Assembly: GCF_018881925.1 (NCBI RefSeq)
Contig: NZ_JACVPL010000005.1
Coordinates: 62,001 to 126,000 of the forward strand
Direction of reading: 5' to 3'
Length of the DNA stretch: 64,000 nt
From: Polynucleobacter sp. Latsch14-2
Lineage (GTDB): Bacteria > Pseudomonadota > Gammaproteobacteria > Burkholderiales > Burkholderiaceae
A program made the position numbers and the translations under genes. Positions 45,992 to 55,172 of the stretch are shown one piece after another; the stretch's first letter is position 1, and every line of letters starts with the position of its first letter. The notes below the pieces were generated by a model. That model saw only the letters and a list, made by a program, of their open reading frames with translations. It was not told where the DNA came from and searched no databases.

Positions 45992-46927
45992 TTGTCAGAG
46001 ACCACGCACACTCACATTGATATTCAAGTCCTAAAGGATTACCTCCTGGGCTTGCAAGATCGCATCATCTCGGCCATGAGCGCATTGGATGGGAAAACTT
46101 TTGTTGCTGATGAATGGCAAAAACCAGAAGACAGCAAGCTCAAGGGCTACGGTCGTACCTGCATTTTAGATAGCGGCAATATTCTAGAAAAAGGCGGGGT
46201 TGGCTTCTCGCATGTCCGCGGCGATCAAATGCCGCCATCAGCCTCCCATCATCGCCCGGAAGTCGCGGGGCGTAGCTTCGAAGCTATGGGGGTCTCACTC
46301 GTATTTCACCCTAATAATCCCAAGATTCCAACCACCCATATGAATGTGCGCTGCTTTATCGCGCAAGCGCCCGATAAGGAACCAGTATGGTGGTTTGGTG
46401 GTGGCTTTGATTTAACGCCTTACTATGGGGTTGATCAAGACTGCAGGCATTTTCATCAGACCGCCAAGGATGCGCTAGACCCTTTTGGAGTAGAGCTATA
46501 TCCCCGGTTTAAAAAGTGGTGTGACGAATATTTTTATTTAAAGCATCGGGAAGAGCCTCGCGGTATTGGCGGTGTATTTTTTGATGATTTCAATGAATTG
46601 GGTTTTGAGAAAAGCTTTGCAATGACGCGTGCAATCGGCGATGCCTTCATTAATGCTTACCTACCAATTGTCGAGCGTCGCCAACATGATGCATTCACTG
46701 CAGAAGAAAAATCTTTTCAAGAATACCGCCGTGGTCGTTATGTTGAATACAACCTCATTTTTGATCGCGGCACCATCTTTGGCCTGCACTCCGGTGGAAG
46801 AACTGAATCAATCTTAATGTCGATGCCGCCTGTTGTGCAATGGCGCTATAACTGGCAGCCAGAGCCTGGTACACCAGAAGCCAAGCTCTACGATTATTAC
46901 CTCAAGCCTCGCGACTGGCTGGCTTAA
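45992..46927 (+). CDS. hemF: Oxygen-dependent coproporphyrinogen-III oxidase
   Basis: HemF converts coproporphyrinogen III to protoporphyrinogen IX using O2. The 311-residue protein has [62 protein letters not shown] and [17 protein letters not shown]. The start is a TTG (45992-45994) with AGGA about 14 nt upstream. The next ATG (46076-46078 region) would cut off the conserved first helix, so TTG is preferred. With hemC and hemD it is the third haem gene in the window. Confidence 0.93.
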   Translation: MSETTHTHIDIQVLKDYLLGLQDRIISAMSALDGKTFVADEWQKPEDSKLKGYGRTCILDSGNILEKGGVGFSHVRGDQMPPSASHHRPEVAGRSFEAMGVSLVFHPNNPKIPTTHMNVRCFIAQAPDKEPVWWFGGGFDLTPYYGVDQDCRHFHQTAKDALDPFGVELYPRFKKWCDEYFYLKHREEPRGIGGVFFDDFNELGFEKSFAMTRAIGDAFINAYLPIVERRQHDAFTAEEKSFQEYRRGRYVEYNLIFDRGTIFGLHSGGRTESILMSMPPVVQWRYNWQPEPGTPEAKLYDYYLKPRDWLA

Positions 46928-46928
46928 C

Positions 46929-47627
46929 TTGAGCGCTCCAAAAAAAATTGGCATTCTCGGTGGCACTTTTGATCCACCACATCTCGGTCATCTTAAACTT
47001 GCCACGCACTTTACTAAACTATTCGGTCTAGATGAGTTGCTACTGATTCCAAGTGGCGAACCTTGGCAGAAAGCAAGCAGTATCACCAAAGCGGAAATAC
47101 GCCTTCGATTGACCGAGGCAGCCGCGATAGACTTAGCCAAGGCTTTTTTATATCTCAAGCTTTCAACCGTCATTGGGGTTGATCGCCTAGAGATAGATCG
47201 AGTCGGCCCCAGTTACGCCATTGACACCATCAAAACCCTAAGGGTGCGCTATGGCTCGGATGCGAGATTGATTTGGCTTATGGGGGTTGATTCTTTCCTA
47301 AGCCTACCAAGCTGGCATTCTTGGACAGAGCTACTCCACATGGTGCATTTTGCTGTTGCTACGCGTCCAGAATATGAACTTGAAACTGAAATGAGCGAAG
47401 AAATTCGTGATTTACTCACTAATCATCAGACCCTAGACGCTAGTGCCCTTGAAAACACCCCTTCTGGCCGCATATACCTTGATAAGACCTTAGCAGTTGA
47501 TCTTTCATCTACCGACTTACGAAACTGCCTAAGACCCCTTTCTGGCGCCCCCTTAGGGCCAGAACAAATACCCTCACATGCTCTAGAAATCATCACAAAT
47601 CTGGGCTTATATAAGCATTCAAGCTAA
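46929..47627 (+). CDS. nadD: Nicotinate-nucleotide adenylyltransferase
   Basis: NadD makes deamido-NAD from nicotinate mononucleotide and ATP. The 232-residue protein has KKIGILGGTFDPPHLGHLKLA with the nucleotidylyl-transferase T/HxGH motif, LLLIPSGEPWQK, LIWLMGVDSFLSLPSWHSW and a C-terminal SSTDLR. I chose TTG 46929, one base after the hemF stop. The frame runs back to 46833 inside hemF, but those residues are not NadD-like. There is no strong ribosome binding site, so translation may be coupled to hemF. Confidence 0.88.
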   Translation: MSAPKKIGILGGTFDPPHLGHLKLATHFTKLFGLDELLLIPSGEPWQKASSITKAEIRLRLTEAAAIDLAKAFLYLKLSTVIGVDRLEIDRVGPSYAIDTIKTLRVRYGSDARLIWLMGVDSFLSLPSWHSWTELLHMVHFAVATRPEYELETEMSEEIRDLLTNHQTLDASALENTPSGRIYLDKTLAVDLSSTDLRNCLRPLSGAPLGPEQIPSHALEIITNLGLYKHSS

Positions 47628-47676
47628 GATCACCCCATACTCATTAGACTTATTAAAGAAATACAACAAAGAAACT

Positions 47677-48066
47677 ATGGAATTACGTAAATTACAGCGC
47701 GTCATTATTGATGCCTTAGAAGATGTCAAAGCACAAGATATTCGCGTCTATGACACCACTAAATTAAGTGAGTTATTTGACCGCGTCATTATTGCTACAG
47801 GCTCGAGCAATCGCCAAACTCGGTCATTAGCCATGTCTGTTAAAGAAGAGGTCAACTCCAAAGGTGGTGAAGTTATTTCGGTTGAAGGCTTGGAAACTGG
47901 TGAGTGGGTTCTAGTAGATTGCGGCGATATCGTAGTCCACATCTTGCAACCGATGCTACGCTCCTACTATCAACTAGAAGGCATGTGGGGCGCAAAACCT
48001 GTCCGCGTCAAATTAGCTAGCGAAAAAGGTCTTGTCAAAGCAAGCGAGTCCGACGACGACGATTAA
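47677..48066 (+). CDS. rsfS: Ribosome silencing factor RsfS
   Basis: RsfS binds uL14 and blocks joining of ribosomal subunits when nutrients are scarce. The 129-residue protein has QDIRVYDTTKLSELFDRVII, ATGSSNRQTRSLAMSV and GEWVLVDCGDIVVHI, then a short acidic tail. The nadD-rsfS-rlmH order is widely conserved. It starts 49 bp after nadD. Confidence 0.95.
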   Translation: MELRKLQRVIIDALEDVKAQDIRVYDTTKLSELFDRVIIATGSSNRQTRSLAMSVKEEVNSKGGEVISVEGLETGEWVLVDCGDIVVHILQPMLRSYYQLEGMWGAKPVRVKLASEKGLVKASESDDDD

Positions 48067-48081
48067 TTTCTGGATCAGCCC

Positions 48082-48525
48082 ATGCGCTTAACCATCGTTT
48101 CAGTTGGACACAAGATGCCAGATTGGGTGGCGACTGCAACCCATGACTACACGAAACGTATGCCAGCAGACTGCAGTATTGACATCAAAGAGATTAAGCC
48201 CGATCTCACACCAACTAAAGAAGCCATCAAGATCGCAGCCGCAATTCCGAAAGGGTCTCGCATTATTGCCCTAGACGAGCGTGGTAAAGATCAAACGACT
48301 CAAAGCCTAGCAACCCAACTGGCTCACTGGCGACAAGAAGGTTTCGACATCACTTTTCTGATTGGCGGTGCTGACGGCTTAGACGCTAGCCTCAAACAAA
48401 ATGCACACGCGCTGTGGCGCCTATCAAGTCTCACCTTGCCGCATGCCATGGCTAGAGTGTTGCTCGTAGAGCAACTCTATCGCGCCTGGACCATTCTGCA
48501 AGGTCACCCTTATCACCGCGAATAA
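48082..48525 (+). CDS. rlmH: 23S rRNA (pseudouridine1915-N3)-methyltransferase
   Basis: RlmH is a SPOUT methyltransferase acting on the 70S ribosome. The 147-residue protein has ALDERGKDQTTQSLA, FLIGGADGLD and LTLPHAMARVLLVEQLYRAW, and ends with the invariant GHPYHRE. Length is standard (about 155). It follows rsfS by 15 bp and precedes maf by 10 bp in the same operon. Confidence 0.96.
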   Translation: MRLTIVSVGHKMPDWVATATHDYTKRMPADCSIDIKEIKPDLTPTKEAIKIAAAIPKGSRIIALDERGKDQTTQSLATQLAHWRQEGFDITFLIGGADGLDASLKQNAHALWRLSSLTLPHAMARVLLVEQLYRAWTILQGHPYHRE

Positions 48526-48535
48526 TGAGTGATTC

Positions 48536-49159
48536 ATGTTTCCTTTTCTATACCTTGCCTCCCAAAGTCCGCGCCGCCAAGAACTCCTTAAGCAAATGGG
48601 CGTGCAATTTGAAATGCTATTACCCCAACCAGGTGAAGATACAGAGGCTATTGAAATCCCCATGCCCCATGAGAAGGCGCGTGCGTATGTGGAACGCGTC
48701 ACTCTTGCAAAAAGTACTGTAGCTCTGGAGCGCTGGAAAAAAGCAGGTTTACCGTGGGCGCCTATTCTATGTGCCGATACAACCGTGAGCATGCCCGAGC
48801 ATCCCGCTGGAGAAATTTTGGGCAAACCGAAGGATGCAGCAGATGCACTGCGTATTCTAAAGATGCTAAGCGGCAAAACGCATCAAGTACTAACAGCTGT
48901 CGCGATCACCACCTCACCAGAAATAAAACCTCTCTACCTAGTACAAGTTTCTGAGGTGGAATTTGCACCCCTCACCACAGAGCAAATGCAGGCCTATATT
49001 GCCAGTGGCGAGCCGTTTGGTAAGGCCGGCGCATACGGCATTCAGGGGCTGGGTGGTGCCCTCATTCCATCGATTAAAGGGAGCTATAGCGGTATCATGG
49101 GTCTTCCGATTTACGAAACTACTCAACTACTCGCTCGCGCCCAAGTCAGCCACCTATGA
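48536..49159 (+). CDS. maf: Maf-type nucleoside triphosphate pyrophosphatase (YhdE type)
   Basis: A 207-residue Maf protein that hydrolyses dTTP/UTP or modified nucleotides, preventing their use. It has LYLASQSPRRQELLKQMG near the start, ILCADTTVSM, LSGKTHQVLTAVAI, GKAGAYGIQGLGG and GSYSGIMGLP. GAYGIQGLGG with the Lys before it fits the YhdE subgroup better than YceF. It is placed between rlmH and rng, and shares ATGA with rng. Confidence 0.9.
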   Translation: MFPFLYLASQSPRRQELLKQMGVQFEMLLPQPGEDTEAIEIPMPHEKARAYVERVTLAKSTVALERWKKAGLPWAPILCADTTVSMPEHPAGEILGKPKDAADALRILKMLSGKTHQVLTAVAITTSPEIKPLYLVQVSEVEFAPLTTEQMQAYIASGEPFGKAGAYGIQGLGGALIPSIKGSYSGIMGLPIYETTQLLARAQVSHL

Positions 49160-50619
49160 ATGAAGAAATTCTAATCAATATCACCCCTCAAGAAACGCGG
49201 GTGGCATTAATTCAACAAGGCGCAGTTCAAGAGCTTCAGATTGAGCGCACCCGCCAACGCGGTATTGTGGGTAACATTTATTTAGCCAAAGTTGTACGAG
49301 TTCTACCTGGAATGCAATCAGCCTTTATCGAAATTGGTCTTGAGCGCACTGCATTTATGCACGTGGCAGACATCACACAAAATAATCCGCAAGCGCAAAT
49401 TGAAAAATTATTGTTTGAAGGTCAAACTCTACTCGTTCAGGTTCTCAAAGATCCGCTTGGAACTAAGGGGGCACGCCTGACAACCCAATTGAGCATTGCA
49501 GGTCGGAATTTAGTGTATCTGCCGCCGGTAAGTAGCGACATCACCGCAGAAAAATATATCGGCATATCACAACGCATCGATCAGCCCGAAGAACGTGAGG
49601 CGATCAAAGTGCGGCTTGCAGGCTTGATACCGGAAGATGAGAAAGGCGGCATTATTGTGCGAACAAGTGCCCAAGATGCCTCCGACACAGAACTGCAGCA
49701 CGATATGCGTTACTTGAGGACTGCTTGGGAAAATATTCGAGCGGCAGTCAACCATCAATCTGCACCATCACTCCTCTATCAAGATCTCAGTCTTGCGGAA
49801 CGCGTGCTTCGAGACGTTGCTGGAGAAGAGACTAGCCAAATTCGGGTGGACTCTGCTGAGAATTTTGAGAAGCTCAATGCATTTGCCAGTCAGTACATGC
49901 CCAACCTCTTAGGGAAATTAACACTTCACCGCGGTGAACGCGCCCTATTTGATTTATTTGATGTTGATGCTGAAATCAATAAGGCCTTAGGGCGTCGTGT
50001 TGATCTCAAGTCTGGCGGCTATCTAATGATTGATCAAACCGAGTCTATGACTACCATCGATGTCAATACCGGTAGCTATGTTGGTGCGCGCAATTTAGAT
50101 GACACGGTATTTAAAACCAACCTAGAAGCAGCGCAATCCATTGCTCGTCAATTACGTCTGCGCAATCTAGGCGGCATCATCATCATTGATTTCATTGATA
50201 TGATTAACAAAGATCATCAAGAGTCTGTTTTGCAGGAACTCAAGCGTAACCTAGAGCGAGATCATGCCCGCACTTCAGTTAGCGATTTTTCAGCGTTAGG
50301 CTTGGTCGAGATGACCCGCAAGCGCACGAGAGAATCTCTTGCCCATATCACCTGTGAGCCATGTTCGGTATGCTTTGGTAAGGGCGAAATTAAGACCGCT
50401 CAAACGATTTGCTATGAGATCTTGCGCGAGATTGTGCGCGAACATCGCCAATTTAACCCTAAGGAATTTCGGATTGTGGCGGCACCAGATGTAATTGATT
50501 TGTTTCTCGAGGAAGAAAATCAGTTTTTGGCACAACTAGGTGACTTTATTAATAAACCCATCAAACTTCAAGCGGAAGGCAGTTTCCGCCAAGAACAATA
50601 CGATATTGTTTTGAGTTAG
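49156..50619 (+). CDS. rng: Ribonuclease G
   Basis: RNase G cleaves single-stranded A/U-rich RNA, matures 16S rRNA 5' ends and degrades some mRNAs. The 487-residue protein has an S1 domain (RGIVGNIYLAKVVRVLPGMQ), the catalytic Asp residues in TTIDVNTGSYVG and IIIIDFIDM, and the zinc-link CEPCSVCFGKG. It has no long RNase E-type tail. ATG 49156 overlaps the maf stop by 4 bp. Confidence 0.94.
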   Translation: MNEEILINITPQETRVALIQQGAVQELQIERTRQRGIVGNIYLAKVVRVLPGMQSAFIEIGLERTAFMHVADITQNNPQAQIEKLLFEGQTLLVQVLKDPLGTKGARLTTQLSIAGRNLVYLPPVSSDITAEKYIGISQRIDQPEEREAIKVRLAGLIPEDEKGGIIVRTSAQDASDTELQHDMRYLRTAWENIRAAVNHQSAPSLLYQDLSLAERVLRDVAGEETSQIRVDSAENFEKLNAFASQYMPNLLGKLTLHRGERALFDLFDVDAEINKALGRRVDLKSGGYLMIDQTESMTTIDVNTGSYVGARNLDDTVFKTNLEAAQSIARQLRLRNLGGIIIIDFIDMINKDHQESVLQELKRNLERDHARTSVSDFSALGLVEMTRKRTRESLAHITCEPCSVCFGKGEIKTAQTICYEILREIVREHRQFNPKEFRIVAAPDVIDLFLEEENQFLAQLGDFINKPIKLQAEGSFRQEQYDIVLS

Positions 50620-50640
50620 CGCGCATTGCTGAAGCTCATT

Positions 50641-52404
50641 TTAAGCATTAGAAAACTGTATGCGATGCAAGTTAGCATACAGGCCATCTTGCTTAATCAA
50701 ATCCTCATGTGAACCGTTTTCCACAACTTTTCCCTGATCCAGAACTACAATCCGATCAGCATGCTCAATGGTGGACAAACGGTGGGCAATGACCAATGTC
50801 GTTCTGCCGGCCATTAATTTTTCCAAGGCATCCTGAACTTGGCGCTCAGATTCCGAATCCAATGCTGAGGTTGCCTCATCTAAGATCAAGATAGGTGCAT
50901 TTTTATAGATTGCTCGGGCAATTGCCAAACGCTGGCGCTGGCCGCCCGATAGACGATTCCCGTTATCGCCAACTAAGGTGTTGATACCTTCTGGCAACTC
51001 TTTCACCATGGCGCTCAAGTTGGCCGCCTCTAAAGCCTCAATCACGCGACCGCGGTCAATCCCATCTTCAGCCACTGCACCATAAGCAACATTGGCTGCA
51101 ATCGTGTCATTAAACAAAATCACATCCTGACTCACAAAAGCAATTTGCCTTCTGACATCAGATAAAACAATCTCTTCAAGCGGCACATCATCCAACAGAA
51201 TTTGACCAGAAGTTGGCTTGAAAAAACGGGGCAAGAGATTGACCAGAGTCGACTTACCTCCGCCCGATGGCCCCACAAAAGCAACCACCTCTCCAGGATT
51301 AATTGAGAAATGAATATCCGTCAATGCATCTTTACGACCGACCTCTTGTTGATATGAGAAGCCAACATGTTCAAAACGAATCCCGCCCTTAGCCCTGTCT
51401 AAAGACTTCATATTCGGCTTGCGCAACTCATCTTCTTCAACGGGCTCATCCATTAAGGCGAAGGTCATTTCCGCGGCAGTCAACCCACGTTGTAGTGGCT
51501 GGTTAATATCAGCCAAGTGCTTAAGCGGTGAAATCACCAACATCATGGCGGTAACAAAAGCGGCGAACCCGCCAACCGTAGTGCCCTCAGTGCTTGACTG
51601 CATCAAAGCAATTACCAACACAACGGATAACGCCATCGAAGCAATCAACTGAGTAATAGGCTGATTTAATCCGCCTGCTACCGCAGACTTCAAACTGAAT
51701 TGGCGTAAGCGCTCTGCTTTTTCCATGAAGCGACGCATTTCATACTGCTCGGCTCCATGCACCTTGACAATCTTATAGCCAGCCGCTGACTCTTCAACGA
51801 TATAAGCCAAGTCACTGGTTAAACCCTGTTGCTCACGATTCAACAACCTCAGGCGCCGATTAATCTTGCTCATAATCCAAGCAATTACAGGGAAAATCAC
51901 CAACACAACCAACGTTAGACGCCAATTGAGATAAATCAGATAACCCATCAAACCGACCACCGTCAACGAATCACGCACCAGACTAATTAACATGCCGCCC
52001 ATGACGGTGAGCACATTATTTACCTCAAAGACTACGGCGTTAATTAAATTTGAGGCGGAATTTTTTTGAAAGAAAATCGTTCTTGCGTGTAAGAGCGTTT
52101 GAAACATCTGCTCCCGCAACTTCAGGAGCACTGCATTGATAACGCGGGTCAGCAAATAATTAGATAGAAACTGCGCCAAGCTACGCACCAAAGCTAAGCC
52201 AACCAAGAAAACGGGGACCTGCCAAAGCTTGCTATTGAGCTCCCCAGTAAACCCACGGTCCAATAAAGGCTTCATTAGAGCGGGAATTGAGGTCTCAGCA
52301 CCGGCCACCAAGGCCATGGCCAATAGAGACCCAATAATCAAGCCAATATGGGGTTTGAGGTACTGAATTAAGCGGTTTAGAGCGGTACGGTCTTGAGCAT
52401 TCAT
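50641..52404 (-). CDS. msbA: Lipid A export ABC transporter MsbA
   Basis: MsbA flips lipid A-core across the inner membrane. The 587-residue half-transporter has six membrane helices, then an ATPase domain with Walker [15 protein letters not shown], signature [15 protein letters not shown] and Walker [14 protein letters not shown] chose ATG 52402-52404 ([12 protein letters not shown]); the longer frame to 52554 runs through the divergent glycosyltransferase gene and lacks family similarity. Only 10 bp separate the two start codons. No clear ribosome binding site is visible. Confidence 0.9.
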   Translation of the reverse strand: MNAQDRTALNRLIQYLKPHIGLIIGSLLAMALVAGAETSIPALMKPLLDRGFTGELNSKLWQVPVFLVGLALVRSLAQFLSNYLLTRVINAVLLKLREQMFQTLLHARTIFFQKNSASNLINAVVFEVNNVLTVMGGMLISLVRDSLTVVGLMGYLIYLNWRLTLVVLVIFPVIAWIMSKINRRLRLLNREQQGLTSDLAYIVEESAAGYKIVKVHGAEQYEMRRFMEKAERLRQFSLKSAVAGGLNQPITQLIASMALSVVLVIALMQSSTEGTTVGGFAAFVTAMMLVISPLKHLADINQPLQRGLTAAEMTFALMDEPVEEDELRKPNMKSLDRAKGGIRFEHVGFSYQQEVGRKDALTDIHFSINPGEVVAFVGPSGGGKSTLVNLLPRFFKPTSGQILLDDVPLEEIVLSDVRRQIAFVSQDVILFNDTIAANVAYGAVAEDGIDRGRVIEALEAANLSAMVKELPEGINTLVGDNGNRLSGGQRQRLAIARAIYKNAPILILDEATSALDSESERQVQDALEKLMAGRTTLVIAHRLSTIEHADRIVVLDQGKVVENGSHEDLIKQDGLYANLHRIQFSNA

Positions 52405-52414
52405 ATAATGAATT

Positions 52415-53986
52415 ATGCCCACCTTATCAGTCATACTCATCACTCGCAATGAAGAGGCCAATTTGGCCGACTGTTTAGCCTCTCTGGAGGGGCTTGCCCA
52501 GCAAATTGTAGTGGTGGATACCAATAGCTCAGACCGCACTCTGGAGATCGCCAAAACCTATGGGGCAGTGATTTCTCAGCCGGCGGATTGGCCTGGTTTT
52601 GGACCCCAAAAGAACCGCGCACTTGAGCTTGCTACCGAGGAATGGGTTTTATCGCTCGATGCCGACGAAAGACTTACGCCAGCCCTCAGATCAGAAATTC
52701 TGACGGCTATCCACCACTCAGCCAATGTGAACTGCTTTGCCATTCCACGCCTATCCTGGTTTTGTGGGCGCTTTATCCGGCACTCTGGCTGGACTCCTGA
52801 CTATGTAGATCGTCTTTTTAAAAGGGGAAGCGCTCGATTTTCAGACGACCTAGTGCACGAACGTCTGATTCCCAACGGTGAAGTGGCCAAACTTCAAAAC
52901 CCCTTGTTGCACTTCAGCTTTATGAATATGACGCAAGTGAAAGAAAAAATGGAGCGCTATTCAAGCGACTCCGCAAAACAGGCTTTCCTCAAAGGGCGTA
53001 AAGGCTCCCCGATGCAAGCTTTTTTTCATGGGCTCTGGGCGTTTATCCGAACCTATATCGTCCGCCTGGGATTCTTAGATGGCCCACAGGGGATCTCTTT
53101 AGCTGTTGCAAACGCCCAGGGATCCTATTACCGATATATTAAGTTGTGGCGACTGAATCAAGCGGCCCAGCCAAACCAAAACTCACCCAAAGAAGACTTC
53201 AAAATTTCGGTCATCGTTGCCACCTACAATTGGCCAGAAGCCCTGAAGCTATGTTTACTCTCTTTAATCAAGCAAACAGATAGCAACTTTGAAATTATTG
53301 TGGCTGACGATGGCTCCGGTGCACCAACCAAAGCCGTGGTTGATCAAATAGCCGCACAATCTGCCATCAGAATTGAACATGTTTGGCAAGAGGATGATGG
53401 CTGCCGAAAGACACTTATTGCCAATCGTGGCATCGCAGCTTCACAAGGCAGCTATCTCATCTTTATTGATGGGGACTGCATTGCACAGCCCGACTTTGTT
53501 TCCCAACATCGAAAACTGGCACAAAAAAATTACCTGATTACTGGTAGCCGCATTCTTTTAAGCGAAAGACTGACTAAGCAACTCCTTCAACTTGGTCTGT
53601 GGAATTTTTCGGACTTCAAGAAAAATATTCTTTCGTACAGAATGGCCGGTGATATCAATAAGGTATTGCAGCTAATAGTAAAACGTGGCGATGGCCATTG
53701 GCGCAACTTTAAGCGCTTTGTTTGGCGACGCATTAAAGGCTGCAATATGGCCTGCTGGAAAAGTGATGCCTTGGCTATTGGCGGCTTTGATGAATCTCTT
53801 GTCGGCTGGGCGCATGAGGATGCAGATTTTGTTTTTAGACTAGAGCATCATGGGATTCACCGCAAAAGCGGTTCATGGTCTACCGAAGTGATTCACTTGT
53901 ATCACCGCGTTCGTGACCAGTCCTTAAACGATGTCAGCATTGAGAAACTCAACGCAAAGATCCGAAAAATGCGTGGATTAACTTAA
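52415..53986 (+). CDS. Two-domain family-2 glycosyltransferase (LPS core type)
   Basis: A 523-residue protein with two complete GT2 domains. Domain 1 (about 1-245) resembles WaaE/KdtX core glucosyltransferases: [39 protein letters not shown] and [12 protein letters not shown]. Domain 2 (about 265-523) starts with [20 protein letters not shown] and has [26 protein letters not shown] and a C-terminal [25 protein letters not shown] acceptor region. Each has its own metal-binding Asp motif, so two sugar transfers by one chain are likely. It is divergent from msbA and 15 bp before a heptosyltransferase-like gene. Confidence 0.85.
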   Translation: MPTLSVILITRNEEANLADCLASLEGLAQQIVVVDTNSSDRTLEIAKTYGAVISQPADWPGFGPQKNRALELATEEWVLSLDADERLTPALRSEILTAIHHSANVNCFAIPRLSWFCGRFIRHSGWTPDYVDRLFKRGSARFSDDLVHERLIPNGEVAKLQNPLLHFSFMNMTQVKEKMERYSSDSAKQAFLKGRKGSPMQAFFHGLWAFIRTYIVRLGFLDGPQGISLAVANAQGSYYRYIKLWRLNQAAQPNQNSPKEDFKISVIVATYNWPEALKLCLLSLIKQTDSNFEIIVADDGSGAPTKAVVDQIAAQSAIRIEHVWQEDDGCRKTLIANRGIAASQGSYLIFIDGDCIAQPDFVSQHRKLAQKNYLITGSRILLSERLTKQLLQLGLWNFSDFKKNILSYRMAGDINKVLQLIVKRGDGHWRNFKRFVWRRIKGCNMACWKSDALAIGGFDESLVGWAHEDADFVFRLEHHGIHRKSGSWSTEVIHLYHRVRDQSLNDVSIEKLNAKIRKMRGLT

Positions 53987-54001
53987 TTCGATATTTCAAA
54001 C

Positions 54002-55159
54002 ATGAAACATCCCGCCAAGCTAAAACCCAAAAAAATATTATTTATTGCCACTCGGCAAATTGGTGATGTGCTGGTAACCACCCCACTTATCAAGAAAGCT
54101 CGAGAACTCTGGCCTAAGGCTGAGTTTCATTTTTTGGGATATCGCGGCAAGCTTGATATGCTCAGAGGTAATCCTGATATTGCAAAGCTCATTGAAACGT
54201 CTGACAGGCCAAAATTGGGGGAATATCTTTCACTCTTTTATCGCCTCTTTCAGCGCTATGACTTAGCCATCGTCACTCAACCAAGCGATCGAGCCTACTT
54301 CTATGGCTTATTCGCCGCATTTCGAAGGGTTGGTATCTTAAGTGGTCACCCCCAAGGATTGGTGGCACAAGATCATAATAGAAAAAGTAAAAGCGAAAAA
54401 CAAAATGCTTGGAAGAAAGCGATCTGCTTGCACTCGGTAGAGGTAGATTATTTCAAGCAACATGTTGTTACTGAAAAACTGCGTTTGTTAGAAGTCTTTT
54501 TCAAAAATCCTGCCGAATTATTTAGTAAGCCCATCTCTGTTACACCGCCCATAGGTGAAGCATTGAGTCCGTTGATTGCTGGCAAGCTTCAACAGCCCTA
54601 TGTCGTGATACATCCGGGTCCTTTAACAGCTTACAAGCGCTGGCCCTTAGCTCATTGGCAAGATCTCATTAGTTGGCTCGTTAAGCATGGCTTTCAGGTG
54701 GTGTTGAGCGCCTCCCCAGCCAAACAAGATATTGAACTCAACCACGCGATCCTCTCGCTATTAAATGATGAGACCCTACAAAAAGTGATTAATGCTGCTG
54801 GTCAGTTAAGCATCCCACAAGCAGGCAGTCTGATAAGGGGCGCAGTTCTTTACGTTGGCGTTGACACCTCCATTACGCACTTAGCAGCGGCATGCAATAT
54901 CCCAACTATTGCCTTATTTGGCGCAACACCTCCCACTAACTTTGGCCCATGGCCCAATGGTTTTATTGGCAAACAACCTTACCAATTGCGTGCACGTACT
55001 CAAACTGTTGGCAATGTCACCATCTTGCAAGGCCCCGGGGACTGTGTACCGTGCCGCAAAGCGGGCTGTGAAGACCGAGTAGGCAGTAGAAGTGAATGTC
55101 TGGACTTTTTAGAACCAAATCAGGTGATCGAGGCGATCGAGCAAGCGCTACAGATGTAA
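54002..55159 (+). CDS. Family-9 glycosyltransferase, LPS heptosyltransferase-like
   Basis: A 385-residue GT9 protein. It begins with PKKILFIATRQIGDVLVTTPL, has YVVIHPGPLTAYKRWPLAHW in the middle, and ends with YVGVDTSITHLAAACNIPTIALFG and CVPCRKAGCEDRVGSRSECL. These are the motifs of ADP-heptose-LPS heptosyltransferases. The inner-core or outer-core step cannot be told (WaaC, WaaF and WaaQ are alternatives). It follows the two-domain glycosyltransferase by 15 bp and converges with dnaE. Confidence 0.85.
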   Translation: MKHPAKLKPKKILFIATRQIGDVLVTTPLIKKARELWPKAEFHFLGYRGKLDMLRGNPDIAKLIETSDRPKLGEYLSLFYRLFQRYDLAIVTQPSDRAYFYGLFAAFRRVGILSGHPQGLVAQDHNRKSKSEKQNAWKKAICLHSVEVDYFKQHVVTEKLRLLEVFFKNPAELFSKPISVTPPIGEALSPLIAGKLQQPYVVIHPGPLTAYKRWPLAHWQDLISWLVKHGFQVVLSASPAKQDIELNHAILSLLNDETLQKVINAAGQLSIPQAGSLIRGAVLYVGVDTSITHLAAACNIPTIALFGATPPTNFGPWPNGFIGKQPYQLRARTQTVGNVTILQGPGDCVPCRKAGCEDRVGSRSECLDFLEPNQVIEAIEQALQM

Positions 55160-55172
55160 ACCAAACAGCTCT

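Noticed and set aside
52405..52554. N-terminal extension of msbA
   Set aside because: It is antisense to the glycosyltransferase, and MsbA normally begins near [11 protein letters not shown].
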